A stretch of DNA of 64,000 nt from Eleginops maclovinus. Taxonomy: Eukaryota; Chordata; Actinopteri; Perciformes; Eleginopidae. The notes below the pieces were generated by a model, which saw only the letters and a list, made by a program, of their open reading frames with translations, had not been told where the DNA came from and searched no databases. Positions 1 through 13,308 of the stretch are shown here, piece after piece. Position numbers and translations under genes: made by a program. The DNA lies in contig NC_086350.1 in NCBI RefSeq assembly GCF_036324505.1, forward strand, positions 27,386,257 through 27,450,256, written 5' to 3'. Within the stretch, counting starts at the first letter, position 1. Each line of letters starts with the position of its first letter.

Positions 1-80
1 TACACACATACACACATACACACATACATACATACATACATACATACATACATACATACATACATACATACATACATACA
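1..80. repeat. (TACA)n microsatellite
   Basis: Tetranucleotide run, TACACACA units first and then pure TACA, touching the window edge, so its full length is unknown. Confidence 0.95.
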
Positions 81-459
81 TGCATTGAAATAAAATACAG
101 GAATGCCCGTTAATTGGGGCATTGTCAAATTATAAAGAATATTATAAAGAACATTGTTTGTTCCAGTCTTTATCTGCTTCAATTTAATGAAGTAAGTAGC
201 TTTATGAGAGGTTTACACCACCAACTGTTAATTTTTTAAAAAGTGCCTCCACAGGAAAGTTTTGACTGGCAAAGCCAGTCTTAAGTTTCATAAAACAATT
301 TTATAAATAAAAGGAAATAGTGAAAATGTAAACTAAACAAAATTAAAAAACATTCTAATAAAAGTCGCATTCAGACACCTATACACTTTATGAACAATGT
401 TTAAAAAAAATAAATAAAAAGAAGCCTTAAGTTCTGTAAAAATGTTGTCGAAAGACGGA
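81..459. other. AT-rich downstream flank and 3' UTR of the PTH-family gene
   Basis: No coding signal. The part next to 460 must include the 3' untranslated region of the minus-strand hormone gene; I could not fix a poly(A) signal with confidence. Confidence 0.5.
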
Positions 460-950
460 TCAAATCAAAATCATGACTTCTTCGGACTTTAAGAGCTTTT
501 CCAATAAATCCAGCGCGTACTGGATGTCTTCTGGCGTCATGTCTCTGAGGTCGGGCAGCTCCTCTGGACGCGGCCTCCTTCTGCGGCCGACCTCCGCGCT
601 GCTGGCCCGGGCTGGCCCGCCGTGGATGCCCCGGAGCCGGAGCTGCAGCCACTCCCGGCGCTCCTTCACCTGCTTTAGCTCCCCGAGGTTGTGCATGAGC
701 TGGACCTCACTCACCGTCCTCTTACTGCACATACAATCATTCATAAAGTCAAACATTGCAAAAAGAGGTAGTGGCTATACGAAGGGTGTTCAATATCGTA
801 ACAGCGGTACTCTGTAGTGGAGTTGATCTTAATTGATCCGAAAGAGACGTTAGGAGGGGAGGGTTACCTTAGGGCGCGCGCTTCACAGAGAGGGCAGAGG
901 TGTAGAATGCACAGGGAAATGAACCAGATTTTATATTCCAGACTGCGCAT
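460..950 (-). CDS. pth: Parathyroid hormone family precursor (115 aa, two coding exons)
   Basis: Secreted peptide hormone of the PTH/PTHrP family, which acts through class B GPCRs (PTH receptors) in calcium, phosphate and skeletal control. Coding exon 1 is 950-868 and begins with a hydrophobic signal peptide (IWFISLCILHLCPLC at residues 8-22). It ends CTAAG|gtaacc. Coding exon 2 is 724-460 after the acceptor tgtatgtgcag. The 83 + 265 nt join in phase to 116 codons. The join creates a dibasic SKR cleavage site at residues 28-30. The mature peptide starts TVSEVQLMHNLGE, the conserved receptor-activating N terminus, followed by the amphipathic binding helix REWLQLRLR. After that come an RRRR run and a diverged C-terminal tail ending in EKLLKSEEV. 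Teleosts have several members (pth1a, pth1b, pth4). The paralogue cannot be settled here, though linkage to preY-pigY and to a GALNT exon may help. The intron in the prosequence is at the family's usual place. Confidence 0.92.
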
Positions 951-964
951 GTTGACTTGATAAT
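868..964 (-). other. pth: PTH gene exon 2 (5' UTR end plus signal peptide)
   Basis: Acceptor ttttaaaacag at 965-967 precedes 14 nt of leader and then the ATG at 950-948. The donor after 868 is AAG|gtaacc. This exon carries the signal peptide and the first two bases of the Ser codon that begins the prohormone cleavage site. Confidence 0.8.
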
Positions 965-1327
965 CTGTTTTAAAAAATGAAAGTAAAAAAATGAATGAAA
1001 ACATCATTAACATCTCATGATCATTTTTTTCTCCATTAAACAACTAATAAACTCTCACAACTTGGAATGTTTGGAAAATAATAAAGCATTATTATATTTT
1101 AAAATCCCATTGAGCCCTTTTTTAAAACAGTCCTACAGTTTGTAAATTGATGGCCACAGTTAATTCAATCTTTAATAAAATGTTAGTTTTTTTTTTTTAA
1201 TCTTGGAATTCCTATGACATGGTAAACATTATGTTATAGGCTACTGGAATGCCAATCTAAAAACAGATTTATTAGAATAAACATTAATCAACTTGTGTTG
1301 TGTCTCATCATCTCACTGTGAACATAC

Positions 1328-1406
1328 CTCTGGTGCTGCCGGTCTGATAGAGTTGTGTATAAAGTGAAGTCAGGCTGCTGTAGTGGTTAGCTCCCATCAG
1401 TTATGA
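1328..1406 (-). other. pth: Predicted noncoding first exon of the PTH-family gene
   Basis: On the minus strand a good donor (CACCAGAG|gtatgtt) lies at 1328, and a TATA box lies about 30 bp upstream of the inferred start near 1406. PTH-family genes commonly begin with an untranslated exon, which fits. The transcription start is inferred from TATA spacing. Confidence 0.6.
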
Positions 1407-1430
1407 TAGGCACTGGACTCCCCAACTTCC

Positions 1431-1437
1431 TTTTATA
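1431..1437 (-). promoter_or_regulatory. pth: TATA box of the PTH-family gene
   Basis: TATAAAA in the context GGGGGCTATAAAAGG on the minus strand, correctly placed for the predicted first exon. Confidence 0.75.
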
Positions 1438-1480
1438 GCCCCCGGCCCGGCCATTGATGAGCTGCCTTCATTATCGCTGT

Positions 1481-1488
1481 TGATGTCA
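1481..1488 (-). promoter_or_regulatory. CRE-like site upstream of the PTH TATA box
   Basis: TGACATCA on the minus strand differs by one base from the consensus CRE TGACGTCA and lies about 45 bp upstream of the TATA box. Mammalian PTH promoters carry a functional CRE. Function here is inferred from position. Confidence 0.35.
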
Positions 1489-1502
1489 CACCTCCAGCTC
1501 CT

Positions 1503-1560
1503 GGGGAGGGGGGGAGACGGGGGGGGGGGGCGGGGGGGGGGGGGGGAGACGGGGGGCAGG
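1503..1560 (+). repeat. G-rich tract (potential G-quadruplex)
   Basis: Nearly uninterrupted runs of G, up to about 16, broken only by AGAC, C and CA. It lies about 65-125 bp upstream of the PTH TATA box; the promoter's sense strand is C-rich. Exact run lengths may be affected by sequencing of homopolymers. Confidence 0.8.
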
Positions 1561-1754
1561 ACAGGAATGACAACACCTCCTCTGAGCTTCAGGCTATCAC
1601 CTCTGTCATTCCACAGCAAACTAATGGCTCTGCATGTTCTACCCAAATATCCTCACTCCCACCTCCATGCATGACATGCATACACCAAAGTCCCAAACAT
1701 TTAATAGGAATGTCTGTCAGTTATATCATTGATCCAACCATGCAGTTTTAATCT
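1561..1754. other. Unassigned sequence upstream of the PTH gene
   Basis: No coding or repeat signal recognised; could contain further promoter elements. Confidence 0.4.
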
Positions 1755-2357
1755 CTAGGTTTGGGGAGAAACAGATTACATGTAACCAGATTAAGTAATC
1801 AGGATACAAAAAAAAAAGGTGACTATTTGATTGCAGTTAGAAAGAAATCAGAATAGTGTTATTTTTAAAATAAAATAGACATAACTAGCCGGATTACAGT
1901 GTTTACATTCCATTAAAATGAAATAAATTGATTTAAATATTAATATATATTATACAGTAGGTAGACATACTGAGTTAATTTTTCTTCTAGGCTACTTTAA
2001 TTCTTCTTTATTTCAAATACATTTCTTTTCGAATGCAGTAGGTGGACACCTGATTTATAAAACAAGAATACAGTCCATGCTTTTGAATACTGTATTAAGC
2101 TTAAACAGCATTTGTAAGCTATTACTGTTACTACATATACATTGAAATATCTTGGTTTCTTCTTTTCCAAGGTTACATTAAACATCGCAGTTATTTATTT
2201 TCTCTTGTTTTTTGAAGTGATCCAAAAGTAACAGAAAGTAATCAGGTTACATTACTTTTATACTGTAATAATCAGATTAGGTTACTGATTACATTTTTCA
2301 CATGGAACTAGTTATTGTAATAGATTATATTTTAAAGTGACCCTCCAAACCCTGTTA
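1755..2357. mobile_element. Nonautonomous DNA element, hAT-like (copy A)
   Basis: About 600 bp with related ends: AGGTTTGGGGAG on the left and, reverse-complemented, CAGGGTTTGGAGGG on the right. Both are followed by ACAGATTACATGTAA-type motifs. A second copy of the same length and layout is at 41652-42252. No open transposase frame. Confidence 0.55.
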
Positions 2358-3289
2358 ATCTCCACACCTACTGTATGTTGATCACAATATAACTACAGTT
2401 TGGACTAAAAAGTAAGCCCTGTTGCCAACATTCAAACGTCACTTTCCCCAGCCCTGCGTAGATTTCCCCCTGCACATTTTCAATTTTGCATGCTTCTTGG
2501 TTATTTTTCACCTACTTTTGTCGAGTGGCCAGATCTATTAGTCCACATCTGATGTAACCTTTTTTGTCTGACTCCCAGCCTGCAGCAACAATAGCGACAA
2601 CATTTGGATGAATTTATGACTCTCATTGACCATTTGGGGGTCTCCCAGGTTACATAGGCACTTCACTCAAGAATTTACATTGTTTTAATGAGTTCGCCTC
2701 CAGAAAAAGAGCTTTTACACGAACCTGACGTCAGAGAAAACTGTCTCAATCAAAGAGCGAGTGCGAGTTCAAGGAGTGTGTCAGGGAGTGATGCTGCTGC
2801 CGTCATTGTCTTGTCATGAGGAGGGTGTGCATGCATGCATCGCTGAACCTCTAAGAATCGTGACTTACTCAGATATTTTTTTTAATTTAGCTATAAGGTT
2901 GAACAGAGGAATAGCAAAGGGTTATTTCACAGAAAAAAATCTGAGTCTGAGGGATTCTTGAAACAGATGCCAATAAATATTTGAAAGTTTAACAAAACCA
3001 AGTAACATTATGTTAGCTGAAATCATTTATTTTTTTCACCATATACATATCAAAATACAGATTAACAATAATACCGTAACATTTTATTTGTAAAGAGCAG
3101 ATACTGTGCTTTTCAATTGACATGACATTTCACATTTGAAAAACAAAATAAAAATGGACAATTTTAATTAATAATTGTGTTGTATTTTTTGTCATGGAGA
3201 TTTCAATAAAAATGTACATTTCCACTACTGCTTTACCAGTCTTTTTAGTTGTTATACTGTAATCCTTAAGGCAAGTGTTAGCTGGAGTG
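2358..3289. other. Intergenic, nothing recognised
   Basis: AT-rich sequence. The only sizeable frame (2761-2961) has no family resemblance. Confidence 0.5.
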
Positions 3290-3856
3290 TGCATGTATAA
3301 GTACATAAAGTGTCAGATTCTCGTCATCTCCTAACTGGGGTCCCACAAGGGTCTGTCCTGGGTCCCCTCCTCTTCTCTCACAAACTCTCTTGGCTCTCTC
3401 ATTCGCTGTCATGGCTTCTCCTATCACAACTATGCTGACTACGCACCACACACAACTGATTTTCTCTTTTCTTCGGTCTGAAACACAGGTGGTTGCACAC
3501 ATCTCTGCGTGTCTGGCTGACATCTCTCAGTGGATTTGTGCTGTTTCCTAAATGGTGGAATGAGCTCCCCATTGACATCAGGACAGCAGAAACTCTGCAT
3601 ATCTCCCGTCCCAACAAAAAAAACGTATCTATTTTTATTGCATCTTGGCAATTAAGTTATAAAAGTAAAAAAATAAGCACTTTTTGAGTTAATTTAGGCC
3701 TTGTAACTAATTCACAGGCACTAACTATGGTATAGCTTGCTTGAAGTGAATATATCTGAACCTTCCTTCTTGTTCGGAGTTTGAGTCTTTATGGTTTTTG
3801 CACTTATTGTAAGTCGCTTTGGATAAAAGCGTCAGCTAAATGACATGTAATGTAAT
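3290..3856 (+). mobile_element. Decayed L2-type LINE fragment with 3' tail
   Basis: From 3330 the + strand reads like a reverse transcriptase segment (GSVLGPLLF, then a broken FSYHNYAD) with many frame breaks. It ends with the characteristic teleost tail TTGTAAGTCGCTTTGGATAA and an ATGTAATGTAAT run. The same tail recurs at 10255-10636 and 41475-41560. Confidence 0.75.
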
Positions 3857-4704
3857 AAAGCAGAGCCATCTTCTTTTTTATTTCCATATTTATTCCTTGA
3901 CATGTTCCTGTGTGTGTGGTTCAAGCTCTGCAAAGAGAGAACAATAAGATTAGTATTTAATCAAAAACACCCACAGAAATGATGTGCAATTATCAAAGTC
4001 AATTTTAAATTAATTCAATCGTGCCCACTTTATAGGACTTAAGAAACATTAATGATGACTCTGACTAATTACTGTTGCACAGCATCAGGAGAATTTTATA
4101 ATTATATTTAAGATGTTGTGGTATAATAATATCCTTCCACTGAATACAAAGCAGCGAAATGGTCATCAGCCTTCTGTGCTTTTCCTGCTCTGCTTCCCAT
4201 CCGAGCCTGTATGGAAGGTGACTGATGTGCCAACCCAATACAAAATGTGACTCAGCAGGGAATCATCTTCTTGGGGTGATTTGAGTAAACTAACACCTAA
4301 AAGCTTAAAGTTTTAGGAAAAACGACTGAATTATTTTTAGATTTAATTTATTCTACTAATTCAATAATAGTGCAGACAATTTATGAAACCAACAAACACA
4401 AAACATTAATAGAAGCGGTAGGGCAGAAAGCACAGCTTATAAAGAAAATAGCCCACCGTTAGTCCTCCAGTTTCAGGATAAAACAATAATAGATAGATCA
4501 GTATATAAATACACACAGAAATGAACAAAATGATATACATACAAACACATAAATACACATATGTAAAAAATAAATTCATACAAGTCCATGTACAGATTAT
4601 TGTCAGCCTATTTTTAAATAAATTATTATAATATATATAACCAAAACCAAATAAACAAACAAAAGGAGTCTTTTCTGTGTGCATTTCTTTTTTTTCTATA
4701 ATTC
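3857..4704. other. AT-rich intergenic sequence
   Basis: No gene or named repeat recognised; the minus frame at 4406-4684 is low-complexity AT-rich sequence. Confidence 0.5.
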
Positions 4705-5419
4705 TAGGGTTTCCCCTTTTTGGTTCGTTTGAGTAGTCTGCTGATAAAACATTTCTTAATCTTGAATGAAATTGTTGATGACATTTAACACTTTAACTGA
4801 CTTTGGGTTGAGTCCATTCCATAGTTTAGCAGTGAATATGGATAAGCTGTGTGATGTAAGAAGTGTTCTCTAGGGCTCCGTGTTCATTTTTTCATCAAAA
4901 AGCAGTCCTAAACATTTACTGACAACGGGTTTTTTCAATATGGGCTTTACAAATGTGTATAGAGGGATTATCATCCCTCACAGTTTTTGCATTGAATAAT
5001 ATTTAATTTGTTTCTGTCACGTTAAACGATCATTTGTTGGCTGTGAATCAATTACACAGTTTTTGGAGTTCTACATTAACTTTTTGTATAAGTTCACCAA
5101 GATCCTGATGGGAGCAGAGAATGGTGGTATCGTCTGCAAATAAAATAAATGTCAGCATATCTGAAGTGTTGGTAGTATCATTAATGTAGATCAGAAAGAG
5201 TTTGGGTCCTAAAATTGAACCTTGTGGGACCCCACATATTATTGGAAGTTTGTTTGATGCACTTTTGCCATCTCTACATATTGCTGTCCATCCTCTTAAC
5301 CCAGTCGTTAGCTCGACCCTTAATGCCATAATGTTCAAGCATTTTGTTTTTAGTGAGATATCATGATTTACTGTAGCCAAAGCTTTTTTGAGGTCAATGA
5401 ACATTCCAGCTATAGCCAA
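4705..5419 (-). mobile_element. LINE reverse transcriptase fragment, L2/CR1-like
   Basis: The minus frame 5419-5048 (123 aa) carries consecutive RT motifs: MFIDLKKALATVNHD (FxDxxKAFDxVxH type with the second Asp replaced), then CGVPQGSILGPKLFLIYIND, then FILFADDTTIL with the catalytic Asp pair. Below 5048 the same strand continues as a decayed C-terminal part with stops (LWNGLNPKSVK near 4800). The 5' half of the element is missing. Dead copy. Confidence 0.85.
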
Positions 5420-7039
<1,620 letters not shown>

Positions 7040-7277
7040 TATGCATGCTTCATAATTAATATTAAGCTATCTTTGGCTCTTTAACAATGTACATTGCCAA
7101 TTATTTTTTCCTTAGTTTTGTCCTCTTGTCTGATTGCTCTTATTGTTTATGTTATTTCTATGTTATTTGTAATTTGCGTTGTATTGGTTGTGACTGTATA
7201 TTGTATTTTTCAAAATTTGTATGAATAAAAAAATGTGATAGAAAAAACCGAATAAAGGTATTCTGATTCTGATTCTG
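7040..7277 (+). repeat. Teleost retroelement 3' tail (AATAAAGGTATTCTGATTCTG type)
   Basis: Ends AATAAAGGTATTCTGATTCT repeated, preceded by a TTAATATTAAGCTATCTTTGG stretch that also occurs at 11217-11298. Shared tails like this mark LINE/SINE 3' ends. Confidence 0.6.
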
Positions 7278-7826
7278 GAATCAGCAATCCCTCAAAAACA
7301 CAAACATATATGGACCAATCATCACACAGTCATGGTAGCAGATACAGGTAGAATCATTTGTAACATTTATCTTTATGTTCACTGCCACTGTGCTAAGTGG
7401 AGCTGTAAGTGAAGCTGACATTGCCATTCACAGCTTCTGCCAGGTGCTAAGTCAGGTGCATCAGTAAGGCAAGCTGGTCCCCAGGACTTCAGAATAGTCA
7501 CAGAGGAGAAAATAAGGAGAGGAGGGCTTCTATTTCAGGCCGGCTCTGACTTTTATAGAGGGTGACGGCATGTCCTGAGAGGCTGACAGAGAGATAAATA
7601 ACATTGCACAGATGCTCATCTCAAGCCACGTACAAGATAATGTAGAGAAAACCTCCTGCAAAAGTTCATCTGAAATGTATATAGTGCTATACTATGGAAA
7701 GAAAACAAATAAAGTTAGAAACTGAAAACACATAGCTGATAATAGATGGAGAAAATGAATTGAATAAGGCAACAAAAGTAAAATAAAATGGAAAGCTCTT
7801 TTTTAATTTGTATTTATTATTTATTG
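7278..7826. other. Intergenic sequence
   Basis: Nothing recognised. Confidence 0.4.
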
Positions 7827-7852
7827 AATAATAATAATAATAATAATAATAA

Positions 7853-7928
<76 letters not shown>
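7827..7928. repeat. (AAT)n joined head-on to (ATT)n
   Basis: About 25 bp of AAT units switch at a TTGT junction to about 75 bp of ATT units, so the repeat is self-complementary. Confidence 0.95.
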
Positions 7929-8283
7929 GTGGGTTAAAGCACAGAGCATGTGTTCCTTTTACCCAGTGCATGCTGATTGTTTCAGTGAGGCTGACCTGCT
8001 GAATATAAGGCGGCACCTGTAAATATGTTTACAAGTAAGTGTGATTGTAATATGAACACAGGTGTGTAAGAGGTGTGTTATATTCTGAACAAAGTGCATC
8101 TTTTCATGAAATAAGCTGATCAATAAAAAATAACAAATGGATTAAAGAAAGTACACATTTAACAATATCAGACAACAGATATTTCAATAAAAGGTGTGTT
8201 AAAGGGAGGATATGATAATAAAAAAAAGGAAATCCACGTTTATTTATAATGTGAGAATAAGTAAGAATTGTAAGAATTGCCTA
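7929..8283. other. Intergenic sequence
   Basis: Nothing recognised. Confidence 0.4.
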
Positions 8284-8483
8284 CACTGAAAAAACTGAAA
8301 TGTTGACTTTAATTAAATGTATTGCATCGTCAAAACATTTCACACAACTGTATTAGGTTAGTTGAAAGCAATAATGTTAAGTTTAAATACAAAATAGTCG
8401 GTTCAACTAATGTTATTGCTTTCAACTAACCTAAAACAGTTATGTGAAATGTGTTGATGTAATACACTTAATTAAAGTCAGAT
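8284..8483. mobile_element. Foldback MITE, copy 1
   Basis: Two arms of about 80 nt are reverse complements: the left arm begins TTGACTTTAATTAAATGTAT and the right arm ends with its complement. Both contain TAGGTTAGTTGAAAGCAATAA. A related element begins at 8655. Confidence 0.75.
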
Positions 8484-8654
8484 TACCATTAAAGTTCAAT
8501 ATGTATGATAACTCTAAATAACACTTTGTATAATAACCTTTGTTTTTCATTATATTTAACATTGATGATTAGTGCAGCTTTGAGTATCATGGGTCATAAC
8601 TCAGAACAGAGTCAGCATGAAGTACTTTGCTTTTTAATTTGCTACTGCTGATTA

Positions 8655-8845
8655 CACTGAGAAAGCTGACCTGTTGACTTTAATTAAATGTACTATGTCA
8701 TTTCACATAACTGCATTAAGTTAGTTGAAAGCAATAATATTAGTTTGAGGCTACTGCTATTTATTTCAATTTAATGTTACTATTTTTAACTAACCCAATA
8801 CAGTTAAGTGAAATCTCATGTCAGTTAATTTAGTTGTTCAGCAAC
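8655..8845. mobile_element. Foldback MITE, copy 2
   Basis: Same start (ACACTGA, then TGTTGACTTTAATTAAATGT) and same TTAGTTGAAAGCAATAA arm as copy 1, with a more decayed right arm, about 170 bp downstream in the same orientation. Confidence 0.7.
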
Positions 8846-10254
8846 TCACCGTAAAAATAAAGGAATGTATTAAACAGTCCCATTTTTTTTTTAGCGTGAT
8901 CAGTTCAGACAGCAGCTCTCACAACATATTTAGGAATGCTTTGATTTGACAATGAGCAGTAAAGCCTGAGCTCATTGTGAGTGGCAGGGTTAATGGTGCG
9001 GGGTGAGGGGTCGACTTTAACAGTGAGTGAGCTCATGTGCATGACTCTCTTTCCCGGAACTGCAGAAGGTCTTCCCTCCTCTTAAGGCACTGCACCATCG
9101 TTTCACTGCCACCACACCACCGGACCGTCAGCACTGCTTGGATTCCTTTCACTTAGCTGGGATGACGGCTTTGATCAGGTGTCAGAGACAAATCATTCTT
9201 ATGACTATTTGAACCATTCCGACCCACAGCCAGTTATTTAGCCATTAGCTTAAAATGATTAAACCATCTTCCTTGGGTCATTTGCCTTAGTCTCTAAATA
9301 GGGATGATCAAATGACCACATACATGGACAAAGAAAATTCAAGGAAAGCAAATAATCTGCCCTCTAAACGTGGTGTTTCTGTGTTTGCATTGTTGAGTTA
9401 CATCAATAGGGAGAAATAGAAGTGTGAATGTGAAACCTTTATTAACTATTCCCTAAAACGAACAAAATCCCTATAAATGTGAGCAGCATTCCAAAGAGCT
9501 AAAATCAGTTTGAACATCTGTGTGATCCATTTGGCAAGAAAGTGTTTTTATTTTCCCCCAAAATGATGTTTGAACATATATTTTGTTTAGTAGGTTTGGG
9601 CTTGTGCTGTAGGATTACATATTTCGTTTTGACCCATTTTCTGTAGCCACATTAGACATTTCCATCAGCATGCTGTACAATGTTAATTAAACATCAAGCT
9701 AACACCAACTAATACGGTGCACATAAAAAACATCCTTCTGAAATTTGAAGTATCATATACCTAACCCTCACAGGGTGGTACACTCCTGCCTGTCGTATGA
9801 TGTGTTTGCAAACTTAACATAATATATTTCACTTATATCTCACAAATGTAACCATATATTTGTTGATTTTATTATGCAATTACTTTATGCTTCATAATTT
9901 TATCTAACATATGCATATGGGCATTAAGTTTACCTTTAGAAAAACAATAAAACAGACTGTTTCTCAATTCAGTTCAGTCTGGGCTTTACTGCTACAGATG
10001 ACTTGTTCTGGTATGACCAGTAGCATATGCGAGCTGATCGTTCAACACAATTTTTTATTTTATGATATAACAATAACAGGACAAGTGCAGGCAAATACAG
10101 TGTTAAAACTTTGATTGAAACCCTAAAGGAAAACACTGTGGGCACCTCCCTACTTTTTAAAAGATTTAAACATGTGCTTTTTACTTAGTTACTTAGTATG
10201 CATGCAACATAACTACTGTGGCAGTTTATTAACATTATTTTCCCCTATGCAACA
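8846..10254. other. Intergenic sequence
   Basis: No gene recognised. 9000-9180 is less AT-rich than its surroundings and could be regulatory or a leader exon; nothing confirms this. Confidence 0.35.
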
Positions 10255-10636
10255 TGTAATTCGCTTCAAGACCCTGGTGCTGGCCTACAGAGCTGCGAAG
10301 GGATCAGCCCCTTCCTACTTCTAGGCTTGGTTAAAGCATACAATCCAGCTGGTGCACTTCCCTCCACGTCAGCCAATCGGTTTGCTACTCCACCTCTGCG
10401 AGTGGGACCCAGGTACCCATTAAAAACACGACTGTTTGCTATCCTGGCTCCTAACTGGTGGAATGAGCTCCCGATTGACACCAGCAGAACCTCTGCAGAT
10501 CTCCTGTCGCAATGGCTTGCTTGAAGTGAATATATCTGCACTTTCCTTGTTGTTCGGAGTTTGATTCTCTATGTTTTTTGCCCTTATTGTAAGTCGATTT
10601 GGATAAAAGCGTCAGCCAAATGAAATGTAATGTAAT
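10255..10636 (+). mobile_element. L2-type LINE 3' end
   Basis: Translates in broken frames as a LINE C-terminus (LVKAYNPAGALPSTSANRFA, then LAPNWWNELPIDTSR in the 10327-10524 frame). It ends in TTGTAAGTCGATTTGGATAA and ATGTAATGTAAT. Same family as 3290-3856. Confidence 0.8.
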
Positions 10637-10760
10637 TGTCTGAATAGTTCACTGCAGCCAAAGGCAAAGTCACATATCTCACTTCTGAATCAAACTAACT
10701 AATAACCTTTAGCTACTGCATCCATCTCACAAATGATTTCAAGGAATGTTTTAACATTGT

Positions 10761-10863
<103 letters not shown>

Positions 10864-11004
10864 CTTCATAGATCGCCATGATGATGCATGTGATTACCCT
10901 GGAAAGAAAACACTGCATACATTTGAACGTAATGCCCCCAACACCAGTTTTCTAGGAACAGATGATGGTGAGGGTTTATTCAAATTGTATTACTGCTCCA
11001 ACAT

Positions 11005-11298
11005 GTTAATTGGGGCGTCAGTCTGTAGGCACTTGACTTGGGAACCAAAGCAGGACCTTGAGCAAGGCCCAAAAACTGCTCCCTGGCACCGGACAAACTG
11101 GCAGCCCGCTTTGAGATCTCTTTAGAAAAATGCATGAGAGTGTACAGTAGATGTACAGTATCTATCTATGTACTGTATATGTGTTGACACCTTTGTGTAG
11201 GTCCTGTCCTGGGTGTAATATTAAGCTGTCTTTGGCTCTTTCTGCTGTAGAAATGAAGATTTCCCCTCTGTGGGACGAATAAAGGTATTCTGATTCTG
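11005..11298 (+). repeat. SINE-like element
   Basis: Contains CACTTGACTTGGGAACC, CTTGAGCAAGGCCC and ACTGCTCCCTGG, typical of teleost tRNA-derived SINEs. It ends in the tail AATAAAGGTATTCTGATTCT shared with 7040-7277. The internal promoter region appears partly deleted. Confidence 0.55.
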
Positions 11299-12390
11299 CA
11301 TGTGTCTGTATTATTGTGTGTATTGAGTGCACAACTGAATTTCCCCTTTGGGGATAAATAAAGGAACTTCTTCTAAATGGTTTTGAGAGATGATGTTATT
11401 AACTGCATGCCCTTTATCAAATAGTTTTATTTTTCTCTTTATCTTCACTTGCTGTGACGATGTACATTTAAAGGACTTCTGATTCTGACTCTGTTCTTCA
11501 AATGGGAATATGTGAGATCATCATTGACTTGCAGGTACTTTAACTTATTCAACTCCACCGCTGAACCGATGCTCCAAAAATAGCAAGGATCCATATCACA
11601 ATGTGGATCCTGGATCATCCTCAGGGCATTTATGCTATCTTATTTCACTGTTTAGCCACAGTCACAGGTTTTGACCTTTTGAGACTGATTTGAATTATGT
11701 CAGGTAAATAACGACATCTAGTGGTTTTGTTGTGAACAGTTTGTTAAACATGAACTGTGTGAAGATCCTTAAAGATAATTTGAGATTTTCAACCAGACAC
11801 GCCAACATGTAGATCAAGTGGGTCAAAAATCACCGACTTATTCAAAAGCACAAGCTCAACCTCGGGTTCGGGCGGTGGGGCCGCCGGTACAACGACAACG
11901 AGCGCACAGGTGGTGGAGTCACGAGACGTGACCCAGCAGGAGAGATTGAGGTTAGATTCAGCTCAACACACCCGCTAGCTAGCCAATGCAGTGTAGCTAT
12001 TCATCGCTTCGGCGTTTCGTTCCCATTTATTGCCTGAAACCGAGACCAAGTTGTCATCCTGACTTTATCAAATCAGTCACAAACATGTACCCATTTGATA
12101 TATTTTCATGCACTTCTCTTGGGTGTGTGTGTGTTAACATTCAATTCAGTAAGCTCACTAACAGTATGTGGATTGGAGCAATTTTAAGCTGAAAGTATAA
12201 AAACATTTAACCAAGGAAATTATTACTACAGGTTTAATTTTATTCAGTAAGACTTAAAACATACAGTAGTGTGTGTGTGTGGTGCCTTAGCTTTGGTGTC
12301 AAATATTGCTCTGACTAGATTTGGTTTCCAACTTATATTGTTGTGTTTAAAGCCAAATCAGAACGTTGAAATGGGAGTGGAAGATTTATG

Positions 12391-12394
<4 letters not shown>
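11299..12394. other. Intergenic sequence
   Basis: No coding family recognised; 11860-11990 is a small GC-richer patch of unknown meaning. Confidence 0.4.

Positions 12395-12442
<48 letters not shown>
12395..12442. repeat. (AT)n microsatellite
   Basis: Perfect AT dinucleotide run of about 48 bp. Confidence 0.95.
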
Positions 12443-12445
<3 letters not shown>

Positions 12446-12789
12446 GGCGCTTGGCCCTTGGGTCATCAAAAGTGCCCGGGCCCTCTTCAGATGCCAGTCC
12501 AGCCCTGGTACATGGTGTAGTACAACATTACCAAAAAGTCGTTTAGGCAAGTGGAAATGGCTAGTATGTTGCATTTGAGGCATATGGTTTAAAACCGAGA
12601 TGAAATTGTGGTTCTGGTCGTACAAGATTAAAACATTTATGAATAAACTTACATAAATCCCTTTCTTTGACGTTTGTTTCGCGTGTCTTCTCAAATACAC
12701 TATTTAGATTCAACACTCCTCGAAATCTGTATCCTACACACTTATTTTTACAAGATTTTTATTTTGTCAGGTTTAACGAGAAGTACTTG

Positions 12790-12857
12790 AATGCAACAAG
12801 TTCTGGCGGTTTCTCTGAAGTTAAGTTTACCCGCTGGAGTTGAAGTCGCCTTCTGAG
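12790..12857 (+). other. Candidate noncoding first exon of the lysine-rich protein gene
   Basis: A CTTCTGAG|gtagga donor lies at about 12857, upstream of a coding exon that begins with a good acceptor 4 nt before its ATG, so a leader exon must exist. This is the nearest plausible candidate; the start is not defined. Confidence 0.3.
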
Positions 12858-13308
12858 GTAGGAAAATTATGAAGTTATTTAAAAACATATATGCATGACA
12901 TTACAATGTTTTATGTTACGAGTTATACCATGGTCAATATTACTCATTTGAATGAATTACTCGTTCGAACCGCGAAAATATGTGGTGGAGAGGACTGCAA
13001 GTCATGCTAATAAACATGTCAGGTTGTTAGGCTGCTCATTATGTAGCCAGTAGCCATTGTGTTTACGATGATTGCGACAATTTGCGTTTAGTTCCAGTTT
13101 GAGTTGACTACATATACATATAGATGTGAATAGACTAATGTTAATCCACGCCATTCTCCCAAGTAGTATAACTTCATCAACTTGATACTCGGCTACATTG
13201 TTACAACGTATCCTTGTATCTTAACACATCCGGCACCAAACGCTGTCCATGTTCCCAGCTAACAGCCTTCCTTGTTTCACGCTGGAGATAGTTATAACCG
13301 TTACGTCA

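Noticed and set aside
401..817. Two further open frames overlapping the PTH exon
   Set aside because: Shadows in other frames of the hormone exon; they lack any family signature and the splice-consistent frame explains the locus.
9000..9190. Possible leader exon ending GATCAG|gtgtca
   Set aside because: Only a weak donor; no coding exon to join to could be recognised.
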